A stretch of 64,000 bases of DNA. Origin: Elizabethkingia miricola (lineage in GTDB: Bacteria; Bacteroidota; Bacteroidia; Flavobacteriales; Weeksellaceae). The translations under genes and the position numbers were made by a program. Below are positions 52,722 through 62,443 of the stretch, one piece after another (the stretch's first letter is position 1; each line of letters begins with the position of its first letter). The stretch is taken from positions 1-64,000 of the forward strand of contig NZ_LSGQ01000007.1 in NCBI RefSeq assembly GCF_001675285.1, in the 5' to 3' direction. The notes beneath the pieces are model-generated. The model saw only the letters and a program-made list of their open reading frames with translations, was not told the origin of the DNA and did not search any database.

Positions 52722-53330
52722 ATGATGTACGCTATTGCCATAATACTCTTTATATTTCTGTGTCTTTCGTTATTGTTATCCACAATACGAACGGGACGAC
52801 TGGCACTTTCTATAAAAATACTTCGCTGGGTTATTACTGTCGGAGGTATTGCTTTCTTTAGCTGGTGGTTTTTCAAAAAGAGCTTTCCAAGACTTACGGA
52901 TAACTCTTTATCCGTTCAGATTATCAATAATTTACAGCAACCTATAGATTTCTATACGGTAAGAATTAATAAAGGTCCGGATGCTGAGGATGTTATTAAC
53001 CATTTGGGTATAATCAGATCCGGATATTACAGAATAGAATATTTTAATGTAAAGAATTCTGATGAATACTGGCTAATGGGCTTCATTGGAAAGAAAAAAT
53101 TGGTTTATTTTTCACAGCATACCGTTGTAAATAAAAATGAAGACCAATTGGTAGAGGTACGAAATTATATCAATCAAAGTCAGCGTTTGTCCGATCTGGG
53201 TGTCAAAAAAGTCAATGCTTATGTTAATGATACTGTTACAGAAGCTATATGGATTACTTTAGATTTTCTCCTTATATTCCTTAATCTGGTATTGCTTCTT
53301 CGCAAAAGAACACTCAGAGTGGAACATTAA
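52722..53330 (+). CDS. Membrane protein of unknown function
   Basis: I do not recognise this 202-residue protein. It has two N-terminal transmembrane helices (AIAIILFIFLCLSLLLSTI; VITVGGIAFFSWWFF), a soluble region of about 110 residues (QIINNLQQPIDFYTVRINKG, IRSGYYRIEYFNVKNSDEYW), and a C-terminal helix (LDFLLIFLNLVLLL). I chose the ATG at 52722 because an upstream TTG lies inside the -7 box. A terminator follows. Confidence 0.72.
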   Translation: MMYAIAIILFIFLCLSLLLSTIRTGRLALSIKILRWVITVGGIAFFSWWFFKKSFPRLTDNSLSVQIINNLQQPIDFYTVRINKGPDAEDVINHLGIIRSGYYRIEYFNVKNSDEYWLMGFIGKKKLVYFSQHTVVNKNEDQLVEVRNYINQSQRLSDLGVKKVNAYVNDTVTEAIWITLDFLLIFLNLVLLLRKRTLRVEH

Positions 53331-53353
53331 TTATTTGGCTTACAGAACAATAT

Positions 53354-53380
53354 AAAACCCCTTTTTAAGGGGTTTTTATT
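53354..53380 (+). terminator. Terminator before the second susC
   Basis: AAAACCCCTT and AAGGGGTTTT pair around TTT, followed by a T-rich stretch. Confidence 0.85.
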
Positions 53381-53409
53381 TTTTTATAATAAAATGTTAA
53401 AAAAAGTTG

Positions 53410-53441
53410 TTGTAATGTTAAGAGAAATTAATATATATTTG
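53410..53441 (+). promoter_or_regulatory. Promoter of the glucan utilisation locus
   Basis: TTG (53410-53412) and TATATTTG (53434-53441), 21 bases apart, form the best-matching -33/-7 pair in the window. The leader to susC is about 50 nt. Confidence 0.6.
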
Positions 53442-53495
53442 ATATAGTCTTTTTTGGAGACAATTGAATGTAAGTTAAAGTAAAGAAGTATTAGT

Positions 53496-56318
53496 ATGAA
53501 CAAAAAAGTGTTACAGGTTTCGTGCCTTGTAGCGGCATTTTATTTTGGTGCCGACGTACATGCTCAAACCAAAAAAAATGACACAGTAACCAAGGAAAAG
53601 GCTATCGAAGAGGTAGTTATGATTGGTTATGGTAGTCAGAAGAAGGAAAATGTTACCGGAAGTATTGGTGTAATTAGTGCCAAAGATCTTGCGGATAAGC
53701 CTAACCCCAATCCAATTAGTTCTATTCAGGGAAAAGTTGCCGGGGTTCAGATTCAGAACTCTGGAGCTCCCGGAGGATCTCCTAGAGTAGATATTCGGGG
53801 AATTAGTTCCCTTTCCGGAAAGACAGTATTTATTGTTGACGGAATGATTACTGATGATATCTCTTTCCTTAATCCACAGGATGTAGAATCAATGAGTATT
53901 CTGAAAGATCCATCCAGTTTAGCGATTTTTGGTGCCAGAGCTAGTAATGGTGCAGTTATTATCAAAACAAAATCAGGAAAAAATAAAACGGTATTCAATT
54001 TTAGCTCTTATATAGGTGTTAAAACGGTAACGAATATTCCTAAAATGGCTAATTCTGATCAGTATGTAGAGCTTTATAATGAAAAGCTAAGAAATGAAGG
54101 AGTTACTGATCCTACCAAATTTATTTCAAGAGCAAATTATCCTGCCAACACAGATTGGTTTAATGAGGTATTGAAAACCGGGTTTATTACTTCGAATGAT
54201 TTCTCGGCATCCGGAACTTTGGCTAAAAAACTGAATTACTTTGCGAGTATTGGCTATCTGGATGATGGTGGAACACTTGCCGCAGGCAGAGGAGTTAATT
54301 CTGGAAATAACTTCCAAAGACTAAATACAAGAGCTAATCTTACCTATAAAATTAATAATAATATTTCCGTTGGAAATAACTTTACATGGTCGCATATAAA
54401 TACCAATATTGCGAGTAATCCTTTGTTAGCCGCATATGGAGCGCCACCTGTTTACTATCCTGTCAATCCGGCTACAGGTAATTATGATCCTTTTTCTTTA
54501 ATTTCATTGGCTAACCCTAGGGCAACCTTAGATTTGCTCAGATCAAAAGAGAAGCAGGACCGTATTTTGAATAATATTTGGGCAGAAGTTAAATTCTTAA
54601 AAGACTTTAGTTTTAAAGTAAGTTATACTATAGATCATACGAATTCATATAAGTATGAGTATAATGCAATTAATAACTACAACCCAAATCAAACTCCGAC
54701 AAGATCTAACCTGATTACAAGAGATACAAGAACGGAGGGGTATGTATGGGATAATATTTTGTCATGGAAAAAGAACTTTAACCAACATCATTTAGAAGTT
54801 TTGGGAGGATTCTCACGTACCCAAAATTATTATCATGGTGTTTACAGTAAGGTATTTGATATACCTTATACTGGTCATGACAGAGATTTGGTTCTTTCTA
54901 ACGGTGTAGACTTAGTAACCTTTACATCCAACAAAGATGTAGATATGGTTCCGTATAAAAATCGTATTGAGTCTTTATTCGGCAGATTAAACTACGATTA
55001 TGCAGGTAAATATTTAGTAAATGCTTCTGTCCGTAGAGATGGAGCTACAGGTTTTTCCTCTAATAACAGATTTAAAACTTTCCCTGCAGTGAGTGTAGGA
55101 TGGGTGATTAGCAAAGAAGGCTTTATGAGCAATCAGAACCTATTCAATCTTTTGAAATTAAGAGCCAGTTGGGGGAAATTGGGGAATCCGGATATAACGA
55201 GAGGGTATGATAAACTGACAACCATCATTAATTCGGGAGCTTACTTTGGTGGTATAGGAAACCCTGCTGAAACAGTAACTAAAATCGTTAATACTGACAT
55301 AGACTGGGAAACAACGACAGGTCGTGATATTGGGGTAGAAATGGCATTGCTGAATAATAAATTAAAAATTGAAGCAACGTATTTTGATAAGGATTCCAAA
55401 AATGTTGTATATGGAATTAATCAGCCTTCAATCTCTGGAGCAAGTAACTGGGCAGAATTCATAACCAATGCTTACTCATTCAACAACAGAGGTTTTGAAG
55501 CATCTGTAAATTACGATACTAAAATCAGTGAGAATATCAGATTGGGTGTTTATGCCAATATTACAACGATTAAAAACAAGATAACAAGTGTTTATCTGGA
55601 TTCTTATAATGAACCAGGCGCACACTTATTTGGTAGTACTATTATAAGATTACAAACAGGGCAGCCGGTAGGATCTTATTATGGTTATCAGGTTGCAGGA
55701 GTTTTCCAGAACCAGTCTGATATCAATGCAGCACCACAGCAGACAAATGCAGCAGTCGGAGGATTCAAATTTGCAGATTTAGATGGTAATGGCGTTATTG
55801 ATGCCAGAGATAAAACGTTCTTAGGAAGCCCTATTCCAAAATATACTTATGGTTTTGGATTTAATCTTAGCGTATATGATTTCGATTTTGCTATGGATTT
55901 CCAGGGAGTCCAAGGTAATAAGATCTATAATTATAACAGAGAACAGCGTTACGGAAACGAAAACTGGGATTTGGATTTCTACAAAAACAGATGGCAGGGG
56001 GCAGGAACTTCCAATTCTTATCCAATGACAACAAATAATCAGGCAATTATATTGCCAAGTAGTTTCTTTGTTGAAGACGGAAGTTTCTTCAGAATCAGAA
56101 ATATTCAGTTAGGGTATACACTGCCTAAAGAGTTTACAAAGCAGTTAGCTGTTCAGAAACTAAGATTGTATTTCAGTGCACAAAACCCGTGGACAAGCTT
56201 CAAATACAATGGATTCTCTCCAGAGATTATGAACAGTGACAGAGTGCAGATGGGTATTGATAATAATATCTATCCAATTTCGGCGATTTATACTTTTGGT
56301 ATGAACCTAACCTTTTAA
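53496..56318 (+). CDS. SusC/RagA family TonB-linked outer membrane transporter
   Basis: This is the outer membrane import channel of the second Sus-like locus, 940 residues. It has a signal peptide (ending near DVHAQ, residue 24), a TonB-box-like EEVVMIGYG, a plug (ISSIQGKVAGVQIQNSGAPG, IFVVDGM-type strand at FIVDGMITDDIS) and a long barrel. Like the first susC in the window it lacks the N-terminal carboxypeptidase-regulatory-like domain. susD follows after 9 bases, then a GH144-like enzyme and a GH3 glucosidase, so a beta-glucan oligosaccharide is the likely cargo. Confidence 0.95.
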   Translation: MNKKVLQVSCLVAAFYFGADVHAQTKKNDTVTKEKAIEEVVMIGYGSQKKENVTGSIGVISAKDLADKPNPNPISSIQGKVAGVQIQNSGAPGGSPRVDIRGISSLSGKTVFIVDGMITDDISFLNPQDVESMSILKDPSSLAIFGARASNGAVIIKTKSGKNKTVFNFSSYIGVKTVTNIPKMANSDQYVELYNEKLRNEGVTDPTKFISRANYPANTDWFNEVLKTGFITSNDFSASGTLAKKLNYFASIGYLDDGGTLAAGRGVNSGNNFQRLNTRANLTYKINNNISVGNNFTWSHINTNIASNPLLAAYGAPPVYYPVNPATGNYDPFSLISLANPRATLDLLRSKEKQDRILNNIWAEVKFLKDFSFKVSYTIDHTNSYKYEYNAINNYNPNQTPTRSNLITRDTRTEGYVWDNILSWKKNFNQHHLEVLGGFSRTQNYYHGVYSKVFDIPYTGHDRDLVLSNGVDLVTFTSNKDVDMVPYKNRIESLFGRLNYDYAGKYLVNASVRRDGATGFSSNNRFKTFPAVSVGWVISKEGFMSNQNLFNLLKLRASWGKLGNPDITRGYDKLTTIINSGAYFGGIGNPAETVTKIVNTDIDWETTTGRDIGVEMALLNNKLKIEATYFDKDSKNVVYGINQPSISGASNWAEFITNAYSFNNRGFEASVNYDTKISENIRLGVYANITTIKNKITSVYLDSYNEPGAHLFGSTIIRLQTGQPVGSYYGYQVAGVFQNQSDINAAPQQTNAAVGGFKFADLDGNGVIDARDKTFLGSPIPKYTYGFGFNLSVYDFDFAMDFQGVQGNKIYNYNREQRYGNENWDLDFYKNRWQGAGTSNSYPMTTNNQAIILPSSFFVEDGSFFRIRNIQLGYTLPKEFTKQLAVQKLRLYFSAQNPWTSFKYNGFSPEIMNSDRVQMGIDNNIYPISAIYTFGMNLTF

Positions 56319-56327
56319 TTAAAGATC

Positions 56328-57749
56328 ATGAAAAAAATATTTTTGTCAATAGCGGTTGTTTCGTTTCTCGCAGGATGTAAGAACGACAGCTTTTTAGATA
56401 TACCAGTTGAAGGACAGACTGAAGAATCTGCCTTCTTCAAAACACAGGATGACGCATTGAAGGCAACTAATGCTATCTATAGCTTTTTAAGAGGTTGGGA
56501 AAACTCAGCCTTCCCTTACCAGTTCATATTTGGAGTGCCAGCAGATGATGTGATCAAAGGATCTAACCCTGGAGATGCTTCATTTATTAATGCATACGAC
56601 CAATTTACTTATACAGCCAGTGATGGTGGTGTAGAAGGATACTGGACAGGTCAGTGGCAGGCCGTTTCACGTTCTAATCAGGTTATTACAAGAGTTCCTG
56701 AAATTAATATGGATGCTACGATGAAAAGTAGAATAATTGCTGAGGCTAAATTCCTTAGAGCTTATTTCTACTTTAACTTGGTAAGAATTTATGGTGGAGT
56801 TCCTATTTTCGATGGTCTTCAGGAGAATTATAATAAACCAAGAAATTCTCAGGATGAGGTTTATAATTTCATTATATCAGATCTTTTAAGTGCTTCACAG
56901 GCACTTCCTGATAAGTATGGTGCTTCTGATTTAGGAAGAGCTACAAAAGGAGCAGCTTTAGGCTTATTATCAAAAGTTTATTTGTATAAAAAAGACTGGC
57001 AGAAAGCTTATGATACCTCAAATCAGGTAATGGCAATGGGATATTCTCTGGATCCGGATTTTAATCACTTATTCCGTGTGAAAGGGGAATTTGGACCGGA
57101 ATCAGTATTTGAAGTTGACTGTTCATGTAGTGCACAATATGGAGGAAGTCAGTATGCAGAAGTACAAGGTGTAAGAAATCAGTTCGGCTGGGGATTCTTT
57201 ACTCCGTCACAAGCTTTAGAAGATGCTTTTGAGCCAGGAGATATCAGAAAACAATTTACCATACTGAGAGAAGGGCAGACAACGCCGGAAGGAGATCTGA
57301 TCAAAAAAGGAGATCCACTTTCTGTAGATACATACAGCTATAAAGCTTATGTTCCTAAAGCAGATCAAGATGCAACTTGTGGCCAGGGATCTGTGCAAAA
57401 TATCAGAGTATTAAGATTTGCTGAGATTCTTTTGATCAATGCTGAAGCTGCAAATGAATTAGGGAATACAGGTGCTGCCCAGGCTTCTCTGAATAAAGTA
57501 AGAAACAGAGCAAAATTAGGAGATACAACGGCTTCATCTCAGGCAGGATTAAGAACTGCAATTTGGCATGAACGCAGAGTTGAGCTGGCGATGGAAGGAG
57601 ACCGTTTTGTAGATCTTGTGAGAACAGGTCAGGCGGCAACTGTTTTAGCTTCTTATGGATTTAAAGCAGGAAAAAATGAATTGTTCCCAATACCATTTAA
57701 TGCGATTACACAAAGTCAGAATGTTCTGACTCAAAACCCAGGTTACTAA
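56328..57749 (+). CDS. SusD/RagB family surface lipoprotein
   Basis: This is the glycan-binding lid of the second transporter, 473 residues, a normal length. The lipoprotein Cys is in FLAGCKND (about residue 17), and the N-terminus KNDSFLDIPVEGQTEESAFF is typical of SusD. The TPR-like core includes IIAEAKFLRAYFYFNLVRIY and RFAEILLINAEAANELG. Its TAA overlaps the ATG of the next gene by one base (TAATG), a tight coupling to the glucanase. Confidence 0.93.
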   Translation: MKKIFLSIAVVSFLAGCKNDSFLDIPVEGQTEESAFFKTQDDALKATNAIYSFLRGWENSAFPYQFIFGVPADDVIKGSNPGDASFINAYDQFTYTASDGGVEGYWTGQWQAVSRSNQVITRVPEINMDATMKSRIIAEAKFLRAYFYFNLVRIYGGVPIFDGLQENYNKPRNSQDEVYNFIISDLLSASQALPDKYGASDLGRATKGAALGLLSKVYLYKKDWQKAYDTSNQVMAMGYSLDPDFNHLFRVKGEFGPESVFEVDCSCSAQYGGSQYAEVQGVRNQFGWGFFTPSQALEDAFEPGDIRKQFTILREGQTTPEGDLIKKGDPLSVDTYSYKAYVPKADQDATCGQGSVQNIRVLRFAEILLINAEAANELGNTGAAQASLNKVRNRAKLGDTTASSQAGLRTAIWHERRVELAMEGDRFVDLVRTGQAATVLASYGFKAGKNELFPIPFNAITQSQNVLTQNPGY

Positions 57750-59140
57750 TGAGGTTTAAAAACATATTAATATTCACTTTGGCTATTGCAGGGATTACCT
57801 GCAGTAGCCAAAGTCCTGTTAAGGGGAATAAGAAACCAGATGTTAAAAAGCTAACGGATGATCAGCTACTGGATAAAGTTCAGAGACAGACTTTCCGGTA
57901 TTTCTGGGATTTTGCCGAGCCACATTCAGGCATGGCAAGGGAACGCTATCATCCTGACGGTAATTATCCGGATCGTGATGCGAATATTGTTACTACTGGA
58001 GGCTCAGGATTTGGGCTAATGTCTATTATTTCTGCTGCAAACAGAGGCTATATTAAGAGAAAAGAAGCTGTAGAACGTCTAAATAAAATAGCAGATTTTC
58101 TGACAAAAGCAGATCGCTTTCATGGAGCCTGGTCTCATTGGATAGATGGTGAAACAGGAAAAGTAAAACCATTCGGAACCAAAGATAATGGTGGAGATCT
58201 TGTAGAAACATCATTCCTGGCACAAGGCTTCCTTGTTGTACGGGAGTATTTTAAAAATGGTACAGCTGAAGAAAAAGCTTTGGCAGGGAAGTATGATAAA
58301 TTATGGAAAGGTATAGAATGGAATTGGTACACAAAGGGTGGTGAAAATGCCCTGTACTGGCACTGGTCTCCAAATTATGCATGGGATATGAACTTCAAAT
58401 TGGAAGGTTATAATGAATGTTTAATTACATATGTAATGGGCGCTTCATCTCCAACTCATACGATAAGCAGAGAAGCCTATGATAAAGGTTGGGCACGCAG
58501 TGGTAAGATTATTTCAGATAAAGTAGCTTATGGTTTTCCGTTAATATTAAAACATAACGGAGCGGAAAATTATGGAGGACCTTTATTTTGGGCACATTAC
58601 TCCTATCTTGGTTTGGATCCTAACGGGTTGAAAGATCAGTATGCAGATTATCAGAAACTGAATTATGATCACTCTATGATCAATTATTCCTATGCTGTTG
58701 AAAATCCCAAAGCTTATAAGGCTTATGGAAAAGATTTCTGGGGATTGACAGCATCTTATTCCAGAAATGAGGATGGAAGTACAGGTTATAATGCGCATAT
58801 GCCGGGAAATGATGTAGGTGTTGTTTCTCCTACTGCAGCTATTAGCTCCATTGTATATACACCCAAAGAGTCTATAGCTTTCATACGTAATCTGTATGAA
58901 AATTATCCTGATTCATGGGGGCTAGCGGGGTTCTATGATGCATTGAGCCCTCAGTACAATTGGACTGCTAAATGGTATCTGGCGATAGATCAGGGACCAG
59001 AAGTTGTAATGTTGGAGAACTATCGTTCCGGATTAATCTGGCAATTGTTTATGAATGCTCCGGAGGTTCAGCAAGGTTTGAAAAAACTTGGATTTACTAC
59101 TTCAAAATACCCTTCGAAAGGGAGAAAAGTAGTAAAATAA
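57749..59140 (+). CDS. Glucoamylase-family lipoprotein, GH144-like (beta-1,2-glucanase)
   Basis: This 463-residue lipoprotein (Cys in AGITCSSQ) has a PF10091 (Glycoamylase) alpha/alpha-barrel: TFRYFWDFAEPHSGMARER, then VTTGGSGFGLMSIISAANRGY, LVETSFLAQGFLVVREYF, and YNECLITYVMGASSPTH. Characterised members of this family in Bacteroidota are endo-beta-1,2-glucanases of GH144. It is expected on the outer surface or in the periplasm, where it would cut the glucan before import through SusCD. It follows susD with a one-base overlap and precedes a GH3 gene. The GH144 assignment is by family pattern, not by a residue-level check. Confidence 0.85.
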   Translation: MRFKNILIFTLAIAGITCSSQSPVKGNKKPDVKKLTDDQLLDKVQRQTFRYFWDFAEPHSGMARERYHPDGNYPDRDANIVTTGGSGFGLMSIISAANRGYIKRKEAVERLNKIADFLTKADRFHGAWSHWIDGETGKVKPFGTKDNGGDLVETSFLAQGFLVVREYFKNGTAEEKALAGKYDKLWKGIEWNWYTKGGENALYWHWSPNYAWDMNFKLEGYNECLITYVMGASSPTHTISREAYDKGWARSGKIISDKVAYGFPLILKHNGAENYGGPLFWAHYSYLGLDPNGLKDQYADYQKLNYDHSMINYSYAVENPKAYKAYGKDFWGLTASYSRNEDGSTGYNAHMPGNDVGVVSPTAAISSIVYTPKESIAFIRNLYENYPDSWGLAGFYDALSPQYNWTAKWYLAIDQGPEVVMLENYRSGLIWQLFMNAPEVQQGLKKLGFTTSKYPSKGRKVVK

Positions 59141-59206
59141 AATTTTGTATATTAGTCTTAATTTTTAATGTCTTTATTTGAGACAATAAATAAACTAAAA
59201 AATAAT

Positions 59207-61528
59207 ATGAAGAAACTATCAATTATAGCCGGGCTTATTCTTGCGCCTCTGTTTTCAGCACAGTTGGTACATCAGCCGGTACAAAGCTTTCAAACAGAAG
59301 CTTATACTTCTAAAAAGAAGGCATTTGTAGATCAGTTAATCGCAAAAATGACTTTGGATGAGAAAATCGGACAGCTTAATCTGCCGTCATCCGGAGATTT
59401 TACAACAGGACAGGCTCAAAGTTCTGATATAGGTAAAAAAATTGAACAGGGATTAGTAGGAGGATTATTCAACATAAAAGGTGTTGGTAAAATAAGGGAT
59501 GTACAGAAAGTGGCTGTAGAAAAAAGCCGTCTTAAGATTCCAATGATTTTCGGAATGGACGTTATTCATGGTTATGAAACTACATTCCCGATTCCTTTAG
59601 GACTTTCTGCTTCATGGGATATGGATCTTATTCAGAGATCTGCACAGATTGCAGCACAGGAAGCTTCTGCAGATGGCATTAACTGGACGTTCTCACCGAT
59701 GGTAGATGTCTCCAGAGAGCCAAGATGGGGAAGGGTTTCTGAAGGATCGGGAGAAGATCCATACCTTGGAAGTCAGATTGCAAAAGCCATGGTTTATGGT
59801 TATCAGGGAAAAGACTTATCTCTTAAAAATACCATACTGGCATGTGTAAAACATTTTGCACTGTATGGCGCACCGGAAGGAGGACGTGACTATAATACGG
59901 TTGACATGAGTCATATAAGAATGTTCAACGAGTATTTTCCACCATATAAAGCTGCTGTAGATGCCGGAGTAGGATCTGTAATGGCTTCCTTTAACGAGGT
60001 TGATGGTATTCCCGCAACAGGTAATAAATGGCTGATGGATGATGTGTTGCGTAAGCAATGGGGCTTTAATGGTTTTATTGTAACGGACTACACCGGAATC
60101 AATGAAATGATTCAGCATGGAATGGGAGATCTGCAGCAAGTATCAGCTTTAGCAATGAACGCAGGTATTGATATGGATATGGTTGGTGAAGGATTTTTAA
60201 CAACACTGAAAAAATCCATAAGTGAAGGAAAAGTAACAGAACAGCAAATTACTACTGCAGCCAGAAGAATTCTGGAAGCTAAGTATGATCTGGGACTTTT
60301 TGATGATCCGTATCGATATACTGATGAAAAAAGATCTAAAGCTGAGGTTTTCAATAAAGCCAATCGCGAAGAAGCCAGAAATATTGCAGCGCAGTCAATG
60401 GTTCTGCTTAAGAATGATAAACAGATTCTGCCTCTGAAAGCATCAGGAACAGTTGCTGTTATTGGACCTTTAGCCAATAATAACGAGAATATGACCGGAA
60501 CCTGGAGTGTAGCTTCCCGCACAAAAGACGCTGTTTCTATAATGACAGGTCTTAAAGAAACTGTAAAAGGGGTCAATTTCATTTATGCAAAAGGAAGCAA
60601 CGTCTTCTATGATGCTAAAATGGAAGAAAAGGCGACAATGTTTGGTAAAGTATCCAACAGAGACAGCCGGTCTAAAGAAGCACTGCTGAAAGAAGCTGTG
60701 GAAACGGCTAAAAAAGCAGATGTTGTGGTATTGGCTATTGGTGAAACAGCCGAACTAAGTGGAGAATCGAGTTCCAGAGCGAATATAGAGATTCCTCAGG
60801 CTCAGAAAGATTTATTGGCAGAGCTTAAAAAGACAGGTAAACCAATTGTGATGGTGCTCTTTACAGGACGCCCGTTGGTCTTAAATGATGAAAATAAGCA
60901 GGCTGATGCTATCGTTAATGCTTGGTTTGCAGGAAGTGAAGCAGGTTATGCAATTGCAGATGTATTGTATGGTAAAGTCAATCCGTCCGGAAAGCTACCA
61001 ATGACATTCCCAAGGAGTGTAGGACAGGTTCCAATCTATTATAATGCTAAAAATACAGGCCGCCCATTAAGTGATGACAAATCGGATAAATGTGAATTTG
61101 AGAAATTCAGATCTAACTATATAGATGAATGTAATACACCGCTTTTCCCTTTTGGCTATGGCTTAAGCTATACTTCATTTGGATATTCAGATGTACAGTT
61201 GAATAAAACGCAACTGAGTGGTAACGATCAGTTAACAGCAAGTATAACATTGACGAATAATGGTAAATACGACGGAAATGAAGTGGTACAATTATATATT
61301 CGTGATATTGTAGGATCCGTGACTCGTCCGGTAAAAGAGCTGAAAGGTTTCCAAAAAGTGTTTTTAAAGGCTGGTGAATCTAAAAAAGTAAGCTTTACAA
61401 TTACGCCGGAAGATCTGAAGTTTTATAACTCGGAACTGAAGTATGATTGGGAGGCCGGAGAATTCGATATTATGATAGGCACAAATTCTCATGATGTAAA
61501 ACATGCGAAAATAAACTGGAATAAATAA
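59207..61528 (+). CDS. GH3 beta-glucosidase (BglX-like)
   Basis: This exported GH3 enzyme (773 residues from the ATG at 59207, signal peptide KKLSIIAGLILAPLFSAQ) should release glucose from beta-linked glucooligosaccharides. The TIM barrel shows FGMDVIHGYETTFPIPLGLS and CVKHFALYGAPEGGRDYNT, and the nucleophile Asp is in FIVTDYTGINEM. The second domain contains the acid/base region near ETAELSGESSSR, and the C-terminus is a fibronectin-III-like domain (NGKYDGNEVVQLYIRD). Behind a GH144-like glucanase it probably acts on sophoro-oligosaccharides, like BT3567 of Bacteroides thetaiotaomicron. Confidence 0.93.
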   Translation: MKKLSIIAGLILAPLFSAQLVHQPVQSFQTEAYTSKKKAFVDQLIAKMTLDEKIGQLNLPSSGDFTTGQAQSSDIGKKIEQGLVGGLFNIKGVGKIRDVQKVAVEKSRLKIPMIFGMDVIHGYETTFPIPLGLSASWDMDLIQRSAQIAAQEASADGINWTFSPMVDVSREPRWGRVSEGSGEDPYLGSQIAKAMVYGYQGKDLSLKNTILACVKHFALYGAPEGGRDYNTVDMSHIRMFNEYFPPYKAAVDAGVGSVMASFNEVDGIPATGNKWLMDDVLRKQWGFNGFIVTDYTGINEMIQHGMGDLQQVSALAMNAGIDMDMVGEGFLTTLKKSISEGKVTEQQITTAARRILEAKYDLGLFDDPYRYTDEKRSKAEVFNKANREEARNIAAQSMVLLKNDKQILPLKASGTVAVIGPLANNNENMTGTWSVASRTKDAVSIMTGLKETVKGVNFIYAKGSNVFYDAKMEEKATMFGKVSNRDSRSKEALLKEAVETAKKADVVVLAIGETAELSGESSSRANIEIPQAQKDLLAELKKTGKPIVMVLFTGRPLVLNDENKQADAIVNAWFAGSEAGYAIADVLYGKVNPSGKLPMTFPRSVGQVPIYYNAKNTGRPLSDDKSDKCEFEKFRSNYIDECNTPLFPFGYGLSYTSFGYSDVQLNKTQLSGNDQLTASITLTNNGKYDGNEVVQLYIRDIVGSVTRPVKELKGFQKVFLKAGESKKVSFTITPEDLKFYNSELKYDWEAGEFDIMIGTNSHDVKHAKINWNK

Positions 61529-61532
61529 TAAC

Positions 61533-61558
61533 AAAAGCAGCTGAAAAGCTGCTTTTTT
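61533..61558 (+). terminator. Terminator after the GH3 gene
   Basis: AAAAGCAGCT (61533-61542) and AGCTGCTTTT (61547-61556) pair around a GAAA tetraloop, followed by more T. Confidence 0.85.
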
Positions 61559-61559
61559 A

Positions 61560-61567
61560 TATTTTTG
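61560..61567 (+). promoter_or_regulatory. -7 element fused to the terminator, leaderless esterase start
   Basis: TATTTTTG begins two bases after the GH3 terminator and ends 4 bases before the ATG at 61572. The transcript would start at or next to the ATG. Confidence 0.4.
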
Positions 61568-61571
61568 AAAT

Positions 61572-62369
61572 ATGATAAAAAAGTTAGGTTTCGTTTTAGC
61601 ATTAATGTGGGTAAGTTTTCTTTTTGCTCAGGATTTTTCATTGTTCAAGAAATTCAGATTTTCACAAGGAGAACAGACCTTACCTTACAGGGTATTATTA
61701 CCTGAAAATTTCGATCCGGGGGAAAAATATCCGTTGGTTATTTTTCTGCATGGGAGAGGGGAAAGTGGGAATGATAATGAGAAGCAGCTGACTCATGGAG
61801 GAAAGTTATTTTTGAATGATAGTAATCGGAAAAATTTCCCGGCAATTGTAGTTTTTCCACAATGCCCTGAGGATTCTTATTGGAGCAACGTACAAATAGT
61901 GTCCGATGATGTAGGGCAAAGAAAATTTTATTTCACCAATAACGATGTTCCAACAAAAGCGATGTCACTATTATCCGGTCTTTTTGGAAATCTACAAAAA
62001 CAGTATAATATAAAACAGGATCAGATTTATATTATGGGGCTTAGTATGGGAGGAATGGGAACTTTTGAACTGGTGAACCGCAAGCCGGGAGTATTTGCAG
62101 GAGCTATTGCAATCTGTGGCGGGGCGGAACCATCCACAGCTTCTAATCTGAAAGCTACAAACTGGTGGGTTTTTCATGGTGGAAAAGATGATGTAGTACC
62201 TTCAGGGTTTTCAGATGCTATGGTAAAAGCAATGAAACTGAACGGAGTAAAGGTAAAATATACTTTATACCCCGAAGCAAACCATAACAGCTGGGATTCG
62301 GCATTTGCAGAACCTGATTTATTGAAATGGCTGTTTAGCCAGAAGATTCAAAGAACTATAAGTAAGTAA
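61572..62369 (+). CDS. Exported alpha/beta hydrolase, esterase-like
   Basis: This 265-residue exported hydrolase has a signal peptide (LGFVLALMWVSFLFAQ), the oxyanion region VIFLHGRGESGNDNEKQ, the nucleophile serine in MGLSMGGMGTFELVNR, the Asp in HGGKDDVVPSG and the His in PEANHNSWDSAF. It resembles the dienelactone hydrolase/PHB depolymerase-like carboxylesterases common in polysaccharide loci. It lies 43 bases after the GH3 gene beyond a terminator. It may remove acyl groups from the glucan or a side substituent; the substrate is inferred from location only. Confidence 0.85.
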   Translation: MIKKLGFVLALMWVSFLFAQDFSLFKKFRFSQGEQTLPYRVLLPENFDPGEKYPLVIFLHGRGESGNDNEKQLTHGGKLFLNDSNRKNFPAIVVFPQCPEDSYWSNVQIVSDDVGQRKFYFTNNDVPTKAMSLLSGLFGNLQKQYNIKQDQIYIMGLSMGGMGTFELVNRKPGVFAGAIAICGGAEPSTASNLKATNWWVFHGGKDDVVPSGFSDAMVKAMKLNGVKVKYTLYPEANHNSWDSAFAEPDLLKWLFSQKIQRTISK

Positions 62370-62388
62370 TTATCTGATTATATAATTC

Positions 62389-62425
62389 AGAAGCGCCGCA
62401 GACAAAGTCCACGGCGCTTCTTTTA
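62389..62425. terminator. Bidirectional terminator
   Basis: AGAAGCGCCG (62389-62398) and CGGCGCTTCT (62412-62421) pair around a 13-nt loop that holds a small GAC/GTC inner stem. It separates the convergent esterase and RND adaptor genes. Confidence 0.82.
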
Positions 62426-62443
62426 ACAATATCTAATTTAAAC

